A DNA stretch of 64,000 nucleotides from Hepsetus odoe (GCA_017165825.1 CM029370.1:14594233-14658232), one strand, 5' to 3'. Counted from the first letter of the stretch, positions 23,322 through 39,100 are shown. A program made the numbers and translations. The notes: generated from the sequence alone by a model not told the origin.

Positions 23322-26300
23322 GTGTCCAGGTGCGGACCTGTCGGACTATTTTAATTATGGTTTCAATGAGGACACCTGGAAGGCATACTGTGATAAACAG
23401 AGGAGACTGCGCTTGAGCCTAGAGGTCATGACGTTGGGCTCATCCAGTAAAATGATGGTACACTGTATTATCCTACATTCTGTCCTGAAGTCATTTAATA
23501 TAAAGCATTGAAGCGTGAGAGATGCATTTAAACTAACCGGTATAAAAGTGCCCTCCTCTTTCTTTAGATGAATCGTGATTTCAGCTTGAAGTCTGATTAT
23601 TCCTTCAGGTATGCATCCCTTTATTATGCCACTGGTGTGCTGAGCAAATATGTTCACTTTCCATATTAACATCAGCCCTTTCTTTCTCACCCCACATTCT
23701 TCAATCCATTATTCACCTTTCTGCAACTATATATTTGTATCCATAAAGTCAAAGCGAAAGAAAAATGAAAGGGTATTGTGAAGGTTGCCACTTCTGTCTT
23801 TAGCTAAAGAAAGGGAAAACAAGTATTCAGACCCTCCTCATTTGTTTTATATTACTAAACACTTCCAGTGGATATATCCAATTCAAAATGACTCGCATCC
23901 TTTTGATATATACAAATATAGTTGGGATCATAGTCAAATCAGATATTTTTCTAAAAATGTATGCTGTGTTTAGAACATACCAAAACGAGCCCAAGAAAAG
24001 ATCAGGCAGTGCCTGCATAGCCTGCATTAACTTTTTCAACTACTTTTTCAACACTAGCTTTTCTCTAGGATCAGACCAGATGAGCTAGCCTTTGTTACCC
24101 ATGCACATCAGTGTGTTGAGGAGGACCATGACCCTGTGACTAACCCTGCAACATCCCACAAGACCTGCTGACTCATTAATCTAGCCATCACCGTATGACC
24201 CTTGTCAGAGTGGCTCAGATCCTTAAGCTTGTGCATTTCCCTGCTTTTAACACTTTCAGGAATGGGCGGTTCGAGATAATTAACTTGAAGGTCACAAGAA
24301 ACAAAAATAGCCCTCACTGACAGTAATTCAGGGTTGTACAAGGGTACAACAAGGGTTGTAAATATGATCCCTAGGACTTCATACCCGCAGTGATATATGC
24401 AAATGAGAGCAAAACAATATAGAGCTAATGGCAGCCAACCGTACTCGGGGCATTTCATCTCATGGAAGGAAACATGGTTGCAAATTTAATATCATCAGCC
24501 AAAAAATCAAGTATTGGGACAAAATAAATGTTTCCACAAGACACCAACCTCCTACATTCAGCCAAAATAACCTCCAAGGTCTAGAGATTGCGCTGAATTG
24601 GACCGTTTATGAATTCTGAAATTGCATGTCATAGAGACCCACATAACTGGGAACTGGAAAGGCTTTCTTTAAAGGATTGTTCTGTTGCCACAGAACACAC
24701 TCTCAATGATTGATTAAGTTTTGGTGGAGGTCACAACAAAGTACCTAAAGTTGTCTACAAGTTTCAAATTTATATAATTGATCACTGAAATACCAAGAAC
24801 AAAAGTGAAAACTTTCTCCCCTCACTGTATTTTATGGACTGCTGTATATGTGGTAGTGATTTGAGAGCATCATAGACTGTCGGAATCCACATGAGCAACC
24901 GTGTTAACTGAGATAATATAACAATCTGTATGGTTTGATAATTTTGGAATGCGGTTCGCATAGACTAGTTAGCATTGACTGGTAGCTGTTTCCATTACTT
25001 GGTAAGCACATTAACCTTTACAGTTAAAACTATGCATATAATGCATTTAAAATGAGACACCAAATTTCGTGCATCAACAGGATTACTAATAGAACTCTGC
25101 CTGCACCTTATCTAGTCCCTGACGACGTTGGCTCTGGAGTGTAAATGCATATTCATTTGTGTAATGTGTAACTTTGGACTGCATATACCTTGCTGATTTA
25201 GACTGCAGAGCAGAGCTCTTGTGCTGTGGACAGGTGTGACTGCTTGGGTAAAACTAAAACAACTTGCTGAAACGTAAGCTTTACACTTTTGTTAGTTTAC
25301 TATTTTATGCATCCTGGGAGGAATATTTAGATATATAGAGAGCGTGAGAGAGAGATCAAGAAAGAAGACTCTCCTAAGTGAACATGCTGTAGTAAGCAGT
25401 AAGCATCAGAGGAGGTTTCTATGTTTCCGGGTTATGTGTAATGGCAAATGCAATATTAATGCGGTCCATTTTATTTGATGAAATTTTAGTGACTAAAGTG
25501 GGTTAGTGTTTAATTTATGTGTGTCTGGGTCTGTGTGACCGAGTGTGTGTGCTGTGTTGCACAGGTTTTCCTACACATGCAGTCCTGTCAAAGTTTTTGC
25601 GTGAACGAATATGTGTTTAGTAGGAACTGAGCTTGAACAGGCGTTCTTGTGATGAGTTCATTTTCCTGCCCTGTGAAAATATTGTGTTAGAGTTTTAACA
25701 ATGCATTCAGCTCAGGATTTGATTTCACAATCCATCATATCAGTTGAAATATGTTAAGTGGCATACTCCAGTAATGAGCTTGAAATCAGGGATGTGGCAC
25801 AAACATGACCATGCTGGAATGGGTTATTGATTGATGTTGGTTGCTTAGAAATATTATTTAACGATAGAGCTGCCCTAAATTGAAAATTAATAGAATGCAT
25901 TATGAAATCTCTATGATTTGTTAATAATTTTCTTGGATTCTGGTGAGTAATCATTGCAGCTGTTCAGTACAGTACCCTGTACTCTTGTACCCTTACTTTT
26001 ATTACTCTTTCCCCTCCTGCCTTTTCGTTCTTCTCATGATCCCCCATCTGTGTGTGTGTGTGTGTGTTTGCATGCTCCTATGTGTGTGCATGGTTGCAGA
26101 AAGTCAAACAGCTCTATTAGTGTCACAGGAGGACAGACAGGGACCATCAGTCGTGTAGAAGGACGAAGACGTCACGACGCAGATGGAAACAGCACAGAGG
26201 TGGGGGTGTGTGTGCGTGGGTAGAAGGGAAAGAGTGATGGGTGACACTTTTGTGTTTAATGAATGGAGCATGTGAGTGTTGTTATATAAACCTGTGTGTG

Positions 26301-29300
26301 TGGGTGCGCTCTTGCAGGTGCAGCCATCCTCTGAACAGTCCTCAGATGCTGAGTTGCAGTCCTCCAAACTGCATCCTTTCTTTCTACCAAATATACCTCC
26401 TCCACCATTCCCCCCTCTCTCCGTCAGCAGCACACCACCCCTCATACCACCCCCTCCACGTAAGTGCCCCCTCCCCACACACACACACAGATATGGTGTG
26501 TCTTTCATATGGACATCACAGCATGCTTTTTCCTTCACCTTTTCTGAGGCCTTTGCATTCATTTAACTTCCATGTCAATGCTGGATTTCAGCAAAGTCAA
26601 ATCTCTATCAAAGCACTGTGAGCCATCAATTTGTGTTTCTTTGCACAAAATACAGCTGCTCTTTATGTTGTGTGGACCAGTGGCAGTTCATGAATACATG
26701 AAGCACAGTTGATAATAGTATTGCCACTGAAAAGAGCAGTGCATCTTTTCTTAACTTGCACAGCATTTGAGTATTTTTTTCAAAATGTCAAATTTTGTAA
26801 ATTTAGTTGTGAACGGCAACTGCGTTATATTCATGTGTGGAAGCCAGTAAAATGATGGCCACTGGAACCTTGTTGAAGCCGTTTGTCAGGCGATCGCAAG
26901 GCAGACTCATCAACAAATAATTACACACAGGAATAACCCCACAGCATTTCTTTCATCGGCAGATGTAATTTTTGTTCTGCTTGCAAGCCCTTCTTCCGTA
27001 TGTGATTTATTGTTGGAGCTGTCAAAGGTTCTCTATCTGCTAATACAGATTATGCATGGCGATCATGTGATCAGATATGAAATAACGTGTTGTGTAATAA
27101 ATACAGTGCTGCAGGGGAATATTTGGAAAATGAGCTTTACTCATTTTAAATCATTAAAAAAAACCTCACAATTGGCTAGCTTGATAAAATGCAGGTTTTT
27201 ATGGCCTTTGACAATCACAGAGAATATTGTGAGTAACCTGCAAATGAAAGACACCGAGGTCATTCTGTATGCCATGAGATAGATACTCATAAGAAATTAA
27301 TCAAAAATGAACCATTAATGTCAATAATGAGCATTACAATGAGCGCGGTTTAAGCTGAATGACTCAAGAGAACAGTAAAAAGAAAACTGATAGAGTTTGC
27401 AGTTTGGATGTTCATCTTCCTGTAGGTGTAATTCAGCAGGGTTAGAGCAGCTTTTTGAAGCAGCAGGTAAGACACTGGTATTGTGGTCCCATTTGGTTGC
27501 AGACACCGCTATAACATGTTTTTAATGTGAGCTCTGTTTCCACGGCAAGTTTTAAGAGTTTTATAGGAATCTGAAATAAGCTGAAGAAAAGAAAAGTTTG
27601 ATGTGATCAGAATAATCAATATACAATACTGTGCAAAAGTTTTAGGCAGGTGTGAAAAAAATGCTGTAAACAAAGAATGCTTTCAGAAATATAAATAATG
27701 ATTGTTTGTTTATTTTTATCAATTTACAAAATGCACAGTGAGCGAACAAAAGAAAAATCTAAATCAAATCAATATTTGGTGTTGTTACCTTTTGCCTTCA
27801 AACCAGCATCAGTTCTTCTAGGTACACTTGCACAAAGTCAGGGATTCTGTAGGATTATAGTCGGTGTATGATCAACCAGTTTTACCAAACAGGTGCTGAT
27901 GATCATCAGTGTCACACGGAGGTTGAAACACAGCCATATCTGGAACAACCTACCAGCCGAGTTCCTTCACAAACTGTGTGCAAGTGTACCTAGAAGAATT
28001 GATGCTGTTTTGAAGGCAAAGGGTGGTCACACCAAATATTGATTTTATTTAAATTTCTCTTTTGTTCATTAACTGCATTTTGTTGATTGATGAAAATAAA
28101 GTATTCACACTTCCATTTTTGAAAGCATTCTTAGTTTACAGCATTTTCACACCTGCCTAAAACTTTTGCAAAGCACTGTATATGTCAGCTTATAAATCAC
28201 TATAGTATCAAAAATAACATAGTCCACTCTGGAATGTTTTAGGAAATTATTTTAATTAAATAATTATTACAGTATTTTCATAATTTTGTTTTTAAATACT
28301 ATTCGGATACATAAGTACAATATCTAAAAACATATTCAAGACTAGTTTATGTTTTAAGCTAGTTTATATTTAAGCAGCTATGATGTGTGTATGTGTTAGT
28401 TGACTTTGCTACTTTGGTGACCATAATATGTTTGTCATCAATAGCGCTTTGTTTATTCTCATATAAGCTGAAAAGTTAAGGAATGTTTTCATTAATCTAT
28501 AAGAAACTAATAGAGTGGAAAGCGGTCACTGTGTCCACTCTGCAGTGGAGTCCAGTATATATGGGGTGGTGGCGATCTAGTGGTAGGATACTTGTCTATG
28601 GACCTGTGGCTCAAGAGGTCCCAGGTTTGAATCCCACCTCCAGCACTACCACCACTGGGTCCCTGAGCAAGACCCTTAACCCTGAGTTGCTCCAGGGGGA
28701 CTGTCCCTGAAATTAGGACATGTAAGTCGCTCTGGATAAGAGTGTTTACTAAATGCCGCAAATGTTTATTGGTCTGTGACTTGGTTGCAGGTCAGAGGTT
28801 TGGGTGGGGTTTAGATTTTTTTTCTTTTTTTTTTCCTTCCCTTTTTATACCATTTTATTGTTTAACGCTACTTCATATTTCTGTCTGTGGTGGAAACACA
28901 CAGGTTAGAGAGGTAAACACAAACCCTACTCGCTGTCATTTTTAGTTTAGCATTAAAGCTTAATCTCTTAAGTCTCCCTGTTGTCCATAGAGTGTGTGTC
29001 CTGACACAATGGCTTCTACCTCCAGAAATTGAACTAAATGTTTAACAGGATGCAATGCATCTTTATTGACTTTTTGTTTCGGCTCATATAAAGCAATGTT
29101 TTGTGTGGAAGCTGTAATTTCATGATCTGCATAGTGTTAATATGCCTACCGCTGGAATGTGAGATATTTTTGAGCCTATATGTTGCCAAGTATTATTAAT
29201 GGTTTTGGTTTTGTAGTGCTCATACCCAAAGGAAAACCACTCAGTGAGATCATTATATCTATTGCTATGTGTTTTCTGATCAACAGGAAGGATATCATGC

Positions 29301-30996
29301 CATTTGTAGCAAAATACAAATGTAACACTGGTGATGACACACAGAACAACAGCTAATGAAAGATGGTGGCATCTAGATTAACATTCAGCACACGTCCATT
29401 TTTAAGATTTTAAACTAAAGAGGTCTCTTTTGGCTACTCTCCTTCCACTGTAGCAGAGTGGGCAACGTTCTATGGTTCAGTTTTTTTGCTGCTCCAGCAG
29501 CCAGACATTAACCTTACACTACAAGGCAAATTTTAACAAATTGTGCTGAGTGACTAGTACACTAGAGAAATACCCCATTTCAGACACAGGGCAAGGGGGC
29601 TCAGTCTTGCTTCTGCTATTTCTTCTGCAGAATTTTTTGCAGCGCTAATCATTTCCATGTGAATCGACCTTTCAGACTCTCCCAAAGCTTAGATGAACTG
29701 AATTATGTGTTAAAAGTTTATTAATACATAAAAGGCAGGAGTAAGGGAAAAGCCTTATAGATTACTCTTATGTAACAACTGACTTGCTGGAGAGCACTTG
29801 CTCCGCTCAAAGACCCCTTATTCCTCACATATGTTAACTGCAGGGGCTTCTGATCTGTGCTGGACACTGGCCTGTTATAAAGGGCAAACCTCCATTTATC
29901 CCCATCAAATGTCCAGGCCTGGAGTTGTGCACTCATGCTTTTTAATGCAGTGGCCCAAAATGTGTTTGGACTTTAAATATTTAAACCATTGAATGAAGGT
30001 AAAGTGTGTAAAGCCATTTAGTAAAAGAAAACCTGCAACAAAAACTGCTCAAGCGATAACAATCTGAAACACACCAGCCCCCTTTGAAACAAATTTCTGT
30101 CAAAATGAAAATTACAGTCTTGGAAGGGTCCATTTAACATAAACACCGCTTCGTTTGACCATTATATTCTATTAAAAACCATAGGAACATTTTGGGAACT
30201 ATATTTGGTTGTTGCATTCCAAATATTTTTTTCTTGAAAAAATTACCGCTTGCCCTTGTACTTTTGGCCCTTAGCAAATGTGTTCTAGTGCTTGTGTGCA
30301 CGTCTGGGGGTGTTTATACCCATATGTGCCCAAGCTTTTGTCCGTGTGTGTGTGTAACCATCTGCAGGTTTTCGAGGCATCTCTGGCTTACTGTCTGTCT
30401 ACTAGTCTTCCTCATCAGCTGCGGCTTCATCCAGGAAGTCCACAGCTGAGTCCTCTCAGCCCTTCATCTTCAAAGCCTCGTCAAAAAATCATGCCTGTCC
30501 AAATCCTGCACTCTCTTCCGACCCCTGCAGACAGTCTGACCCCCATTTGCCCTAAAAATGCCCCTTCATCCTCTTAATACCTCCAAAATATCAAACATCC
30601 GTGCCAGACCCTGTCTTTGAAGTGTACCCTTTTAAGCTAGGCTGGGTCGTTTTATCACAGTAGCCTTGCTCTATCTTTGAGCAAAGCCCCTCCACATAAA
30701 CCCGCAACCCGTTACTCGCCTCACACACACACACACACACACATGTGCTGGCCTGTCCTGCGTTTCCTTTTGTGATGTAGATGTAGATGTGTGATGTTGG
30801 GCTAAAAATAGCGGCCCCGGGGCAGCAGAAAGTGCCACGGCAGCAAATCTGCGGCACGAGAAATGTGCTGAATGACCCAGCTAGAGGGAAAGAGTGGGGG
30901 AGAGGAAAAGTGAGAGAGAGTGAGAGAGTACCACATTTAAGAAAATAAAAGATGTATAGAGAAAACCGTCAAAAGGAGGAATGTGTGTGTGTGTGT

Positions 30997-31045
<49 letters not shown>

Positions 31046-34000
31046 AGCTTGGTTGTAAAAAAAAAACAAACAAAAAAAAAACTCTTGGTATGAATTTCTT
31101 AGCTTATCCAAAAGCATGAAGCTTGGAATCAGTCAAGGCCTGATGATTGTCTCTATTACTTAGCTGCATGTCATGAGAAAGTCATTTCCAAAAACCAGCA
31201 TTTGAAACTTAGAAAGCATGTAGATTTTCCAAATATCAAGCTGATGAAGTCATTCGTGTCTTTGTGATGGCCAAAAAGTGTTCACGTAAAACTGAGTGGA
31301 GTTGTCTTTGCGATGGAATGTGCAGGCTGTTGGGGAAAAGCTGCTTAGCTACATTTGTGATGAATTCTTTAAGAATACTAATTGTTCAAGTATTTTAATT
31401 AATAGTTACAGTTAGAGAGGCTCTAACTCGGATCTAACTCACTGGTTTACTATTGTAATACCTTTTTGTTTAGGATAAAACGTATTGTCCCGGGAAACCA
31501 TCCCTGAGTGAAAGCATTATTGTGCTTTGAAATGTAACAAACAAAAGATTTGATGTCTGCCTGCCTGTCTGCGTTGGGTAACTTGTGGTCAGGAAAGTTT
31601 AGCTCACTTAATAATAATGGAAAAATAATTTGCAGACTTCAGCTTCAGTGTTCAGTTCTTATGAGCTTCTGCCTCATCCTGACAGTCTATGTGTCCATCC
31701 TGCCAATCTGCAAATGCCTCGTCCTGACGGTCCTGAGTCCTGATAAAAGCCAGCTGGACACAACCGATTGTTCATTCCTTTCCTCTGAAAATCCTAAATA
31801 AATCTGGTGTAGAAAGCCAAGGAGTGCAGACTGGAATTAGCTGGAAACAAAATGACATTTGAAACCAATTTCATTGTCTGAAAGGGGAGTTAGTCCAGTT
31901 TTAGTGGTTTTATGAGTCCAACCTGTAAATCAAAGTTATGGACATCAAAGGCTTTGAAACTTTCTGAGCAGCTGAAGTTATTTTCACTGATCTCCTGTCT
32001 TATATTTCCATCGTGCCCGAGTGTGTAGGCAGCGGAGAAAATCATTCTGTACACAGTTAATACACTCCGGTTCTTTCTTGTTTTGATTTAAATTGAAAAT
32101 TACAACAATCTGTAGCACAAGTGGACAACAACAAAGGTGGTCCTGCAATCAAGTGTCCTTCATGTCGGGTCTCTCGACAAATACATGTCAATTTCTCCTA
32201 GCCAATCAAAGGACCAGTGTCGTATGTGTCAATATTCTCTTTGCCCATAAAGACTGTGTGTTGGAGCTGCACTCAATTTTATAGTCATTACTACTGTTTT
32301 TAATCTTTTTGTACAACTTGGGGAAATTGAGGTTAATGTTGAGGCATTGGCATGGATTACAATGGATTTACGTGTTCTGGAACGCAGCTGATTAAGTTGG
32401 CATGTTAGAGCTGGTTTGAAAGTTTTGTTGGTTTCTTAGGTGAGTCGGTAGTGGGCAGGGCATAAACCTATATTTAGGTGTGAGTTAATCAGCATGGCTT
32501 TTTAGGTTATATATGCACCTCTGATTTATATCAGTGCATAATATCCTACTTTTAGCCATGCCTCTTTCTCCTCAGTTTCAGATATTGATTCTTAGTTATG
32601 ATATTTTATTTATTATCCAATTTCATTATGTTCAGATCTACCCAATCTTACATTATTTATAAATCCTTTATTCGTTCTGCTACTGGATGCACCATGATAA
32701 CACTGGGTGACCTTATGATAGTCCTGGTATAAGAGCAGTTTGGTCCAAAGGTTTGGCATACAAACCTTACTACAGCACTGGTGAGGGTCATAGTTCTGTA
32801 TTACATTTAGTGCTGCTCATAATTCCTTATATGTACGAAGTGATTGTATGATCATAAAAAGCTAATTACACAATGTAAAAGCAGCTAAGTCCATACTTTT
32901 ATACTTCTTTTGTTTAAAAAGCTGAACATGAAGTGGATTTTGCTGGCAAAACCCCAGCTGCCTCAGAATGAGCTGTTCAGGTGGTAAAAAGACCTGTTTG
33001 ACCCTCTGCTGCAAATTCTCCAAAGCATCATCTCATACCGATGCATTACATTAGATTTAGTATCTCATATAAGATTTCTTAGAGCACTTCATATGGCACT
33101 AGTTCATGCAGCACTTCATCATTTTGGATTGTCTGCAAGCACTCAGGCTTTTAAACAGGCCGCCAGCCAGCAATACAGTGACACTTAATGAGGCCAAGAG
33201 AAAATGAGGGGGAGACTGGAAGAAGAAAAGGGGGATAAAGAAAGAAAGACACGCAAGCACCATTATCAGTCTTGTCCATTAGCTGTCTCACACACTGCCA
33301 AGCATGTAACCCAACCCAGGCTCACCCGCTCTCAGGTACACACAATTGCAAACACACACGCAAGCCCATACGGCTCACGAACTCTGCTTGTTTGTGTGTC
33401 AGTATGGGCTGTTAGCTTATCCTGCAATCAGATTGGGCAACTGGCTGCAGAGTTTAGTTAAGGTTTCCACAAAGGCCATTTTTTTTTCCTGCATTAGATC
33501 TCATGCAGTTTTAGGTAGCTCCATAGTAAGATTATTATTCACCAGTTTGCACTGACCACATAACCTGATTTGGTTTAAATGTGTTGACCACACCATGTTT
33601 TATTTACAGTATGATGTGCATAGATCATTAGTTAATAATACATCTATTACAGTTGTATTCTGATGTTAATTGTTTTTCCTAAAATTCTCATGCAACAATA
33701 TCGCAAAATCTATGAATGAATGAAAGGCGTGGTTTGCATAAAAATTTGGTTAACGCAGTTTTTCACTTCAGATGAAGATAAGCAGTCAAGACATGGTAGC
33801 CATCCAGACTGTGCTTTAGGTTAAAATTAGAAATGTGAGAATAACTATGCCAATGGTACTTTCAGAAGTTAATAGACACCAAAATCTCATGATTTACCAG
33901 GCAGGGAAGGTAGTATGTTCAATTTACAGACCAGTAAGTTACTCTAACTTTGAGCAAGGTACAGTCCCCAACACTGCTCACCAGGTGCTGGATGTATGGC

Positions 34001-35286
34001 TGCCCCCTGCTCTTAGCAGTGTGTTGGTTAAATGTAAAGAAATCGTTTCGTTCACTGTCTGCTGTGGTGTCTTCACAGAGACAAATGGACACTTTCACCT
34101 CTTCACTTTGCTTCCATTTTCTTCACTTTGCTTAGCTTTGCTTCACTTATGATGCAGTATGTGGCGCAGTGTGACTTAAAAATGAACAAAGCATGAACTT
34201 GAAGCTAAGCAGCCTTTTAAAGAAAGAGTCTGTTTTCTCAACGAAAGGAGGAATCACTTTTGGTGGTAATGAATCATAAAAAGGCACTGAATTTAAGCAG
34301 CATGCAGTGCCAGTATCATTAATTGAGTCATATGTGGAAATCCCAGGCTTGACAGCCTTTCTAAGCGATGCAGATCACACTTATTAAAAAGTATCCAGTT
34401 TTAAATAACATTGTAATATTTAGTAGTAATGAACTATACAAATTGATGTGTAAAATTAATCCATCTCCCCTCTGCTATGACTCTGCTCCAGGGTGTCTCA
34501 CCTCCAGTAAGTAGCTACTTTGTAAATGATCTTTTAAAACAGCAGATCAAACTTACTTTCTTTACTTACCACTTGGTAGAAAAGCATATTTACATTTGTA
34601 ATCAGAGCATCTTAATCATCTCAGCATATTGAAAAGGAACAGCCGTGTGTCTTATTGCATGTAGCCCACGTCTTTAGAAGTAGAAGTCCAGCCACAATTA
34701 AAATCATAACCCAAACAACAGCAGGATATTTATAATTTATAATGGATATGATATATTATAAAATATTCCATATGTTTAACCACAAAATATCTTCAGCTGT
34801 GTTATCTTTTGATCTAATTTTGCGTGTTGCTTCTCTCCTATTGTTGCAAATAAACCTGCACTCAGTGTTGATGTATTGTTAGCCAGCCTGTGTGGCAGAA
34901 AAAGGAGAAGGGATCTATGATATATGATCTAGTACTAAGCCTCTCCTTTAGGCACATTTAGAACAAGTCGCCCTTTTTTTGCAGCATGTTTTGTGTCCCC
35001 CTCAAGAACGGTTCTTCAGAAATTGATTTTCCACCCAACAGTGAAATGACATTTCTGTCCATGGTGTGGTGGAATGGGAAAGATTAGGTTTTGAAATGTC
35101 CCAAAAGCATTTTTGTCTCATCTGACTTCAAAACCTGAATAGGGTTCAGACAAAACAATCAAAACAATGGCGGCTGGCCTTTAACTCTCCATACACATTT
35201 CCTCAGGGGCACCAGCTAGGGCTTTACAAACCCATTCCCAAGGCAGGAAAACTGATCTCTGTAATGAAAATGCACTTAAACTTGCA

Positions 35287-35349
<63 letters not shown>

Positions 35350-35692
35350 GTGTGTGTATATATAATCGATATAGTGTTTGTGTCTCATGATATACTCTCT
35401 GAATTTTGTGTCTTTGTCATTGTGAGACCACTTTCAGAACCAGCCTCTTAATGTCTTCCTCTTTATTTCAGTCTTACTGAGTGAGAGCAGGGTGATCCAT
35501 CTCTTCCTCTAACTGGTATTTTTCTTTCAGTCCTTTTCCCCTTTTTTTCAGTCAGTGTTGTTGTTGTTGAAAACTTTCATTCTGTGGCTGATTCTCATCA
35601 GGGGGCTGTGTGGAAAAACAAAGAGGCATGGAGTCCAGATGTGTGTTTGAGTGATCAAAGCAAATTGTGTGCTTGTTTGTGTGCATATGTGC

Positions 35693-35723
<31 letters not shown>

Positions 35724-36088
35724 GTTGTGCAGTCACCATTAGTGGGGTCAGGAAAAGTTATAGTCTTGTTGAACACACTCTGACTGCAACTTGAATTAAA
35801 CCTTATTAAGGTTCTCCAGGTCATGGCCATTGGGACTTGGGAGCTAACAACACTGTCTCTCACTACATCTCTCACTCTCTTGGTCTGTATTTATTTTTCT
35901 TTCTTTCTCTCTTGCCCTGCCTGTCCGTCTCTCTCGATTTGCCTCGCTCTCTTTTCTTGTTACTTCTGTTCTGTTGTTCTCTCTGTCATTGTTCTTTGTA
36001 TTGTGATAATTTTTTATAACAATTTTAAGCCTTTATACAATATACTGAAATATGAATCTGTAGATGTTTAGGTAGAGAGAAAAGTAAC

Positions 36089-36124
<36 letters not shown>

Positions 36125-39100
36125 TGTATGCTCTTATCACAGGACCGCCCATGAATGTGCCACCCCCTGGTAAGCTTTCACCAGCTTCTTTTCATTAGAT
36201 TATTTAATTGTAGTGTTGTGATTTCTGATGTACACTACATTGAAACCACTGAAACGTAAAGTGAATAACATTGCTTATCTTATGGTGACACTTGTTAAGG
36301 AGTGGTATATATGAATGTGAAGGGCCTAGTGGTTAGGGAGTTGGCACCGCATCGGAAGATTGTGGGTTCGATTCCCACCCCAGTGGGTTGCCCTGTGGTA
36401 CCCTTGAGCAAGGTACCGTCCCCGCCACTGCTCCCCGGGCGCTTTCAATAGCTGCCCACTGCTGCACGGTGTTTGTGTGCATGGGTTAAACGCAGAGGTC
36501 CAATTTCGTTGTGGTTCATGGTGTGCAGTGCTGTGGCCTCGCAATGACGAGGGTTGTCACTTTCACTTTCACTTTTTCATATATTGAGTAGCACATGGGC
36601 AGTCTGTTTTTGATGTTCATGTGTTGAAAGCAGGAAGGGTCATAGTATCTCCCAAAGGGCAGGTCTTGTGTTATGTTCCCAGTATGTTATAAGAACCCAC
36701 CAAAGGGGACAACTGGGAAGCTAGTGATATGGTCATGGTGCCAAAGTGCCATTGATTCATGTGAGGAGTAAAAGTTAAAGAGCTATTATAGCAAAAATTG
36801 CTGAAAAAAGTTCTTGCTTTGATCGAAAGCTGTCAGAACACAGTTCATCATATCACAGTTCATCATTGCTGTGTATGGTGTTGCGTAGCTATAGAGGGCC
36901 TGTCAAATGATAAGTGCAAACATTGGGCATGAAAGCGTCAAGACCACGCACCAATGGAAGATGATGGTCTTCACTGCTGAGCAAGTTGTTTTTTCGTGTT
37001 GGCCAGGATGACCACTAACCTGGACAATAGATTACACAAATCTATTAATTTATAAAATGCTCTTTCTTTATTATCCAGTGTCAACCAGAGAAGGATGGGT
37101 TCCTCCCAAAGTTTATTCTTCCGGTTTTTCCTTGCCTGTGTCGCTTAATCACTCGGACCTGGCTTCTGTAAAGCTGCTATGCGACAACAACAGTTGTAGA
37201 GTGTGCTATATCAATAAAACTGACTTGACTTGACCAGCATATTCTATGGGGAAAAAGGAGAGCCAACAGAGGCAATGTGATGCAGTGTGACCTTAAGTTC
37301 TCACATTTATGTGGATTTTACTTTAAGTGAAATTTAGCTAAGCATAAATGTTGCTTATTAAGTCCCCTTCATGGCATCAATACTCTTATGGCAGAAGCCT
37401 CTTTCAGCAAGATAATGTGACCTGCTTACACTGCCACAGTTAGGGGTCACCACAATGGAACATTCGTCTCTGTTCCTTCTGCATCTCCCTCTTTCATAGC
37501 GAGCATGTTCTTCTTACCACATCCACAAACCTCCTCTGTGGCCTTCCACTTTCCTGGCAGCTCCATTCTCAACATCCTTTCCCCAAAAAACTCCTCGTCT
37601 CTCCTCTTCACATGTCCAAACCAAGGTAACCCTGATGTTCTGATGGCAACTGTAAACAGTCCAGCTTGTATTTCTGTCAATGCATTGTCTACAAGCCAAA
37701 TAGCATTGCTGGTCTCACTACCATCCTGTGAAACTTTCCTTTCATTCTTGCTGGTACCTGTTTGTCAAATATCAATCCTGCCACTTTTCTCCACCTGTTC
37801 CAACCTGCCTGCACTCTCTTCAACAGCTCTTTTCCATACTCCCATTACTTTGAACTTTTGAGCTAAAGTATTTACTCCTCCAACATCTACTCCCTGCATC
37901 CTAAACATTCACACTCCTGTCTTATTCCTGCTCACTTTCATTCCTCTCCAGGGTCACCTCAGGATGTTCCACACCCTCACTACAGATTACAATGTTATCA
38001 GCAAACATCACAATCTGCGGGACTCCTGTCTAATATCATCTCTCAACCTGTCCATTATCATTGCAAAGAAGAATAGCCTCAGCAATGATTCTTGATGTAA
38101 TCCCATCTCTACTTTAAACACATCCATCGCTCCAACTGCAAAACTCAACACTGTCACATGGCCCTCACAAATATATCCTGTACTACTCTCACATACTTCA
38201 CTGCCACGGCTAACTTATTCATTCAGTGCCATTCCTCTCAATAACACCTCCCAACCCCCTCAAAGCAAACAATTACATTTATGGCATTCAGCTGATGCTC
38301 TCATCCAAAGTGACTTCCATTTCCTAATTACAGGGACAGTCCCCCTAGAGCAACTTGGGGTTAAGGGTTTTGCTCAGGAACCCAATGTTGGTAGTGCTGG
38401 AGGAACCTGAAACCTCTTTGTCTATATGCAAATATCCTACCACTAGACCACCACCACCCCACATTGCACACTAACATTGCATCTGTGGTGCTCTTTCTTG
38501 CCACAAAACCATACTACTGCCTACTAATCATCACCTCTTTTCTTAACCTAGCTTTCACTTCTTAGTTCCATAACTTCATGCTGTGGCTGATCAACTTTAT
38601 CCTTCTATTGTTAATATAGCTCCTTTTCCTTGAAAATTGGTACCAGTACACTTCTTCCATCCTCTCACTTTCCAGGATAAACAATCTGGTTTACACTGCC
38701 ATCTCTCCCTAAATGCCTCCACAGGTATATAATCTGGACCAAGAGCCATTCCATTTTGCATCCTTTTCATAGCTGCCCATAATTCCACCTTGTAAATACG
38801 CTGCACTTCCTAGTTTACATCATCCTCCCTTTTCTCTCTCTCTCTTTCCCTTCATTTATAGGGCATATAGACTAACACCATTCATTACCACACGTTCGAT
38901 TTCCAGCTTCATGCTAGTCACTCTGACACTCCTCACCTCCTAAACACTCTTCTTTCTTCTGAATAAAACCTTCCCCAGTTCTCCTTTCCTCTTCTTCCTC
39001 TTATGTTTCTATTCCTCTACCTCGGGCCAGCAGAATCCCAAAATCCATCTGCACCCGGGCCATTTTTAACCTGGGCCTCGACCAATCTGGTATGGAAATT

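Larger units (their letters stand above)
26460..36142 (+). other. fip1l1: fip1l1 intron 10 (9.7 kb)
   Basis: The longest intron. It holds a hairpin element (27622-28182), a family A SINE (28563-28765), CA/GT runs near 30720 and 30981-31043, a family B SINE piece (33944-34148), an AT run (35291-35343) and a GT run (35700-35724). The remaining AT-rich sequence shows no coding signal that I can support. Confidence 0.8.

Noticed and set aside
23441..23459. Donor at 23447 (CCA/GTAAAA) for fip1l1 exon 7
   Set aside because: Joining it to exon 8 leads to an early stop; the donor at 23458 keeps the frame through to the final stop.
26460..36142. A separate gene within the 9.7-kb intron of fip1l1
   Set aside because: The frames here are short, without recognisable motifs, and mostly overlap repeats.
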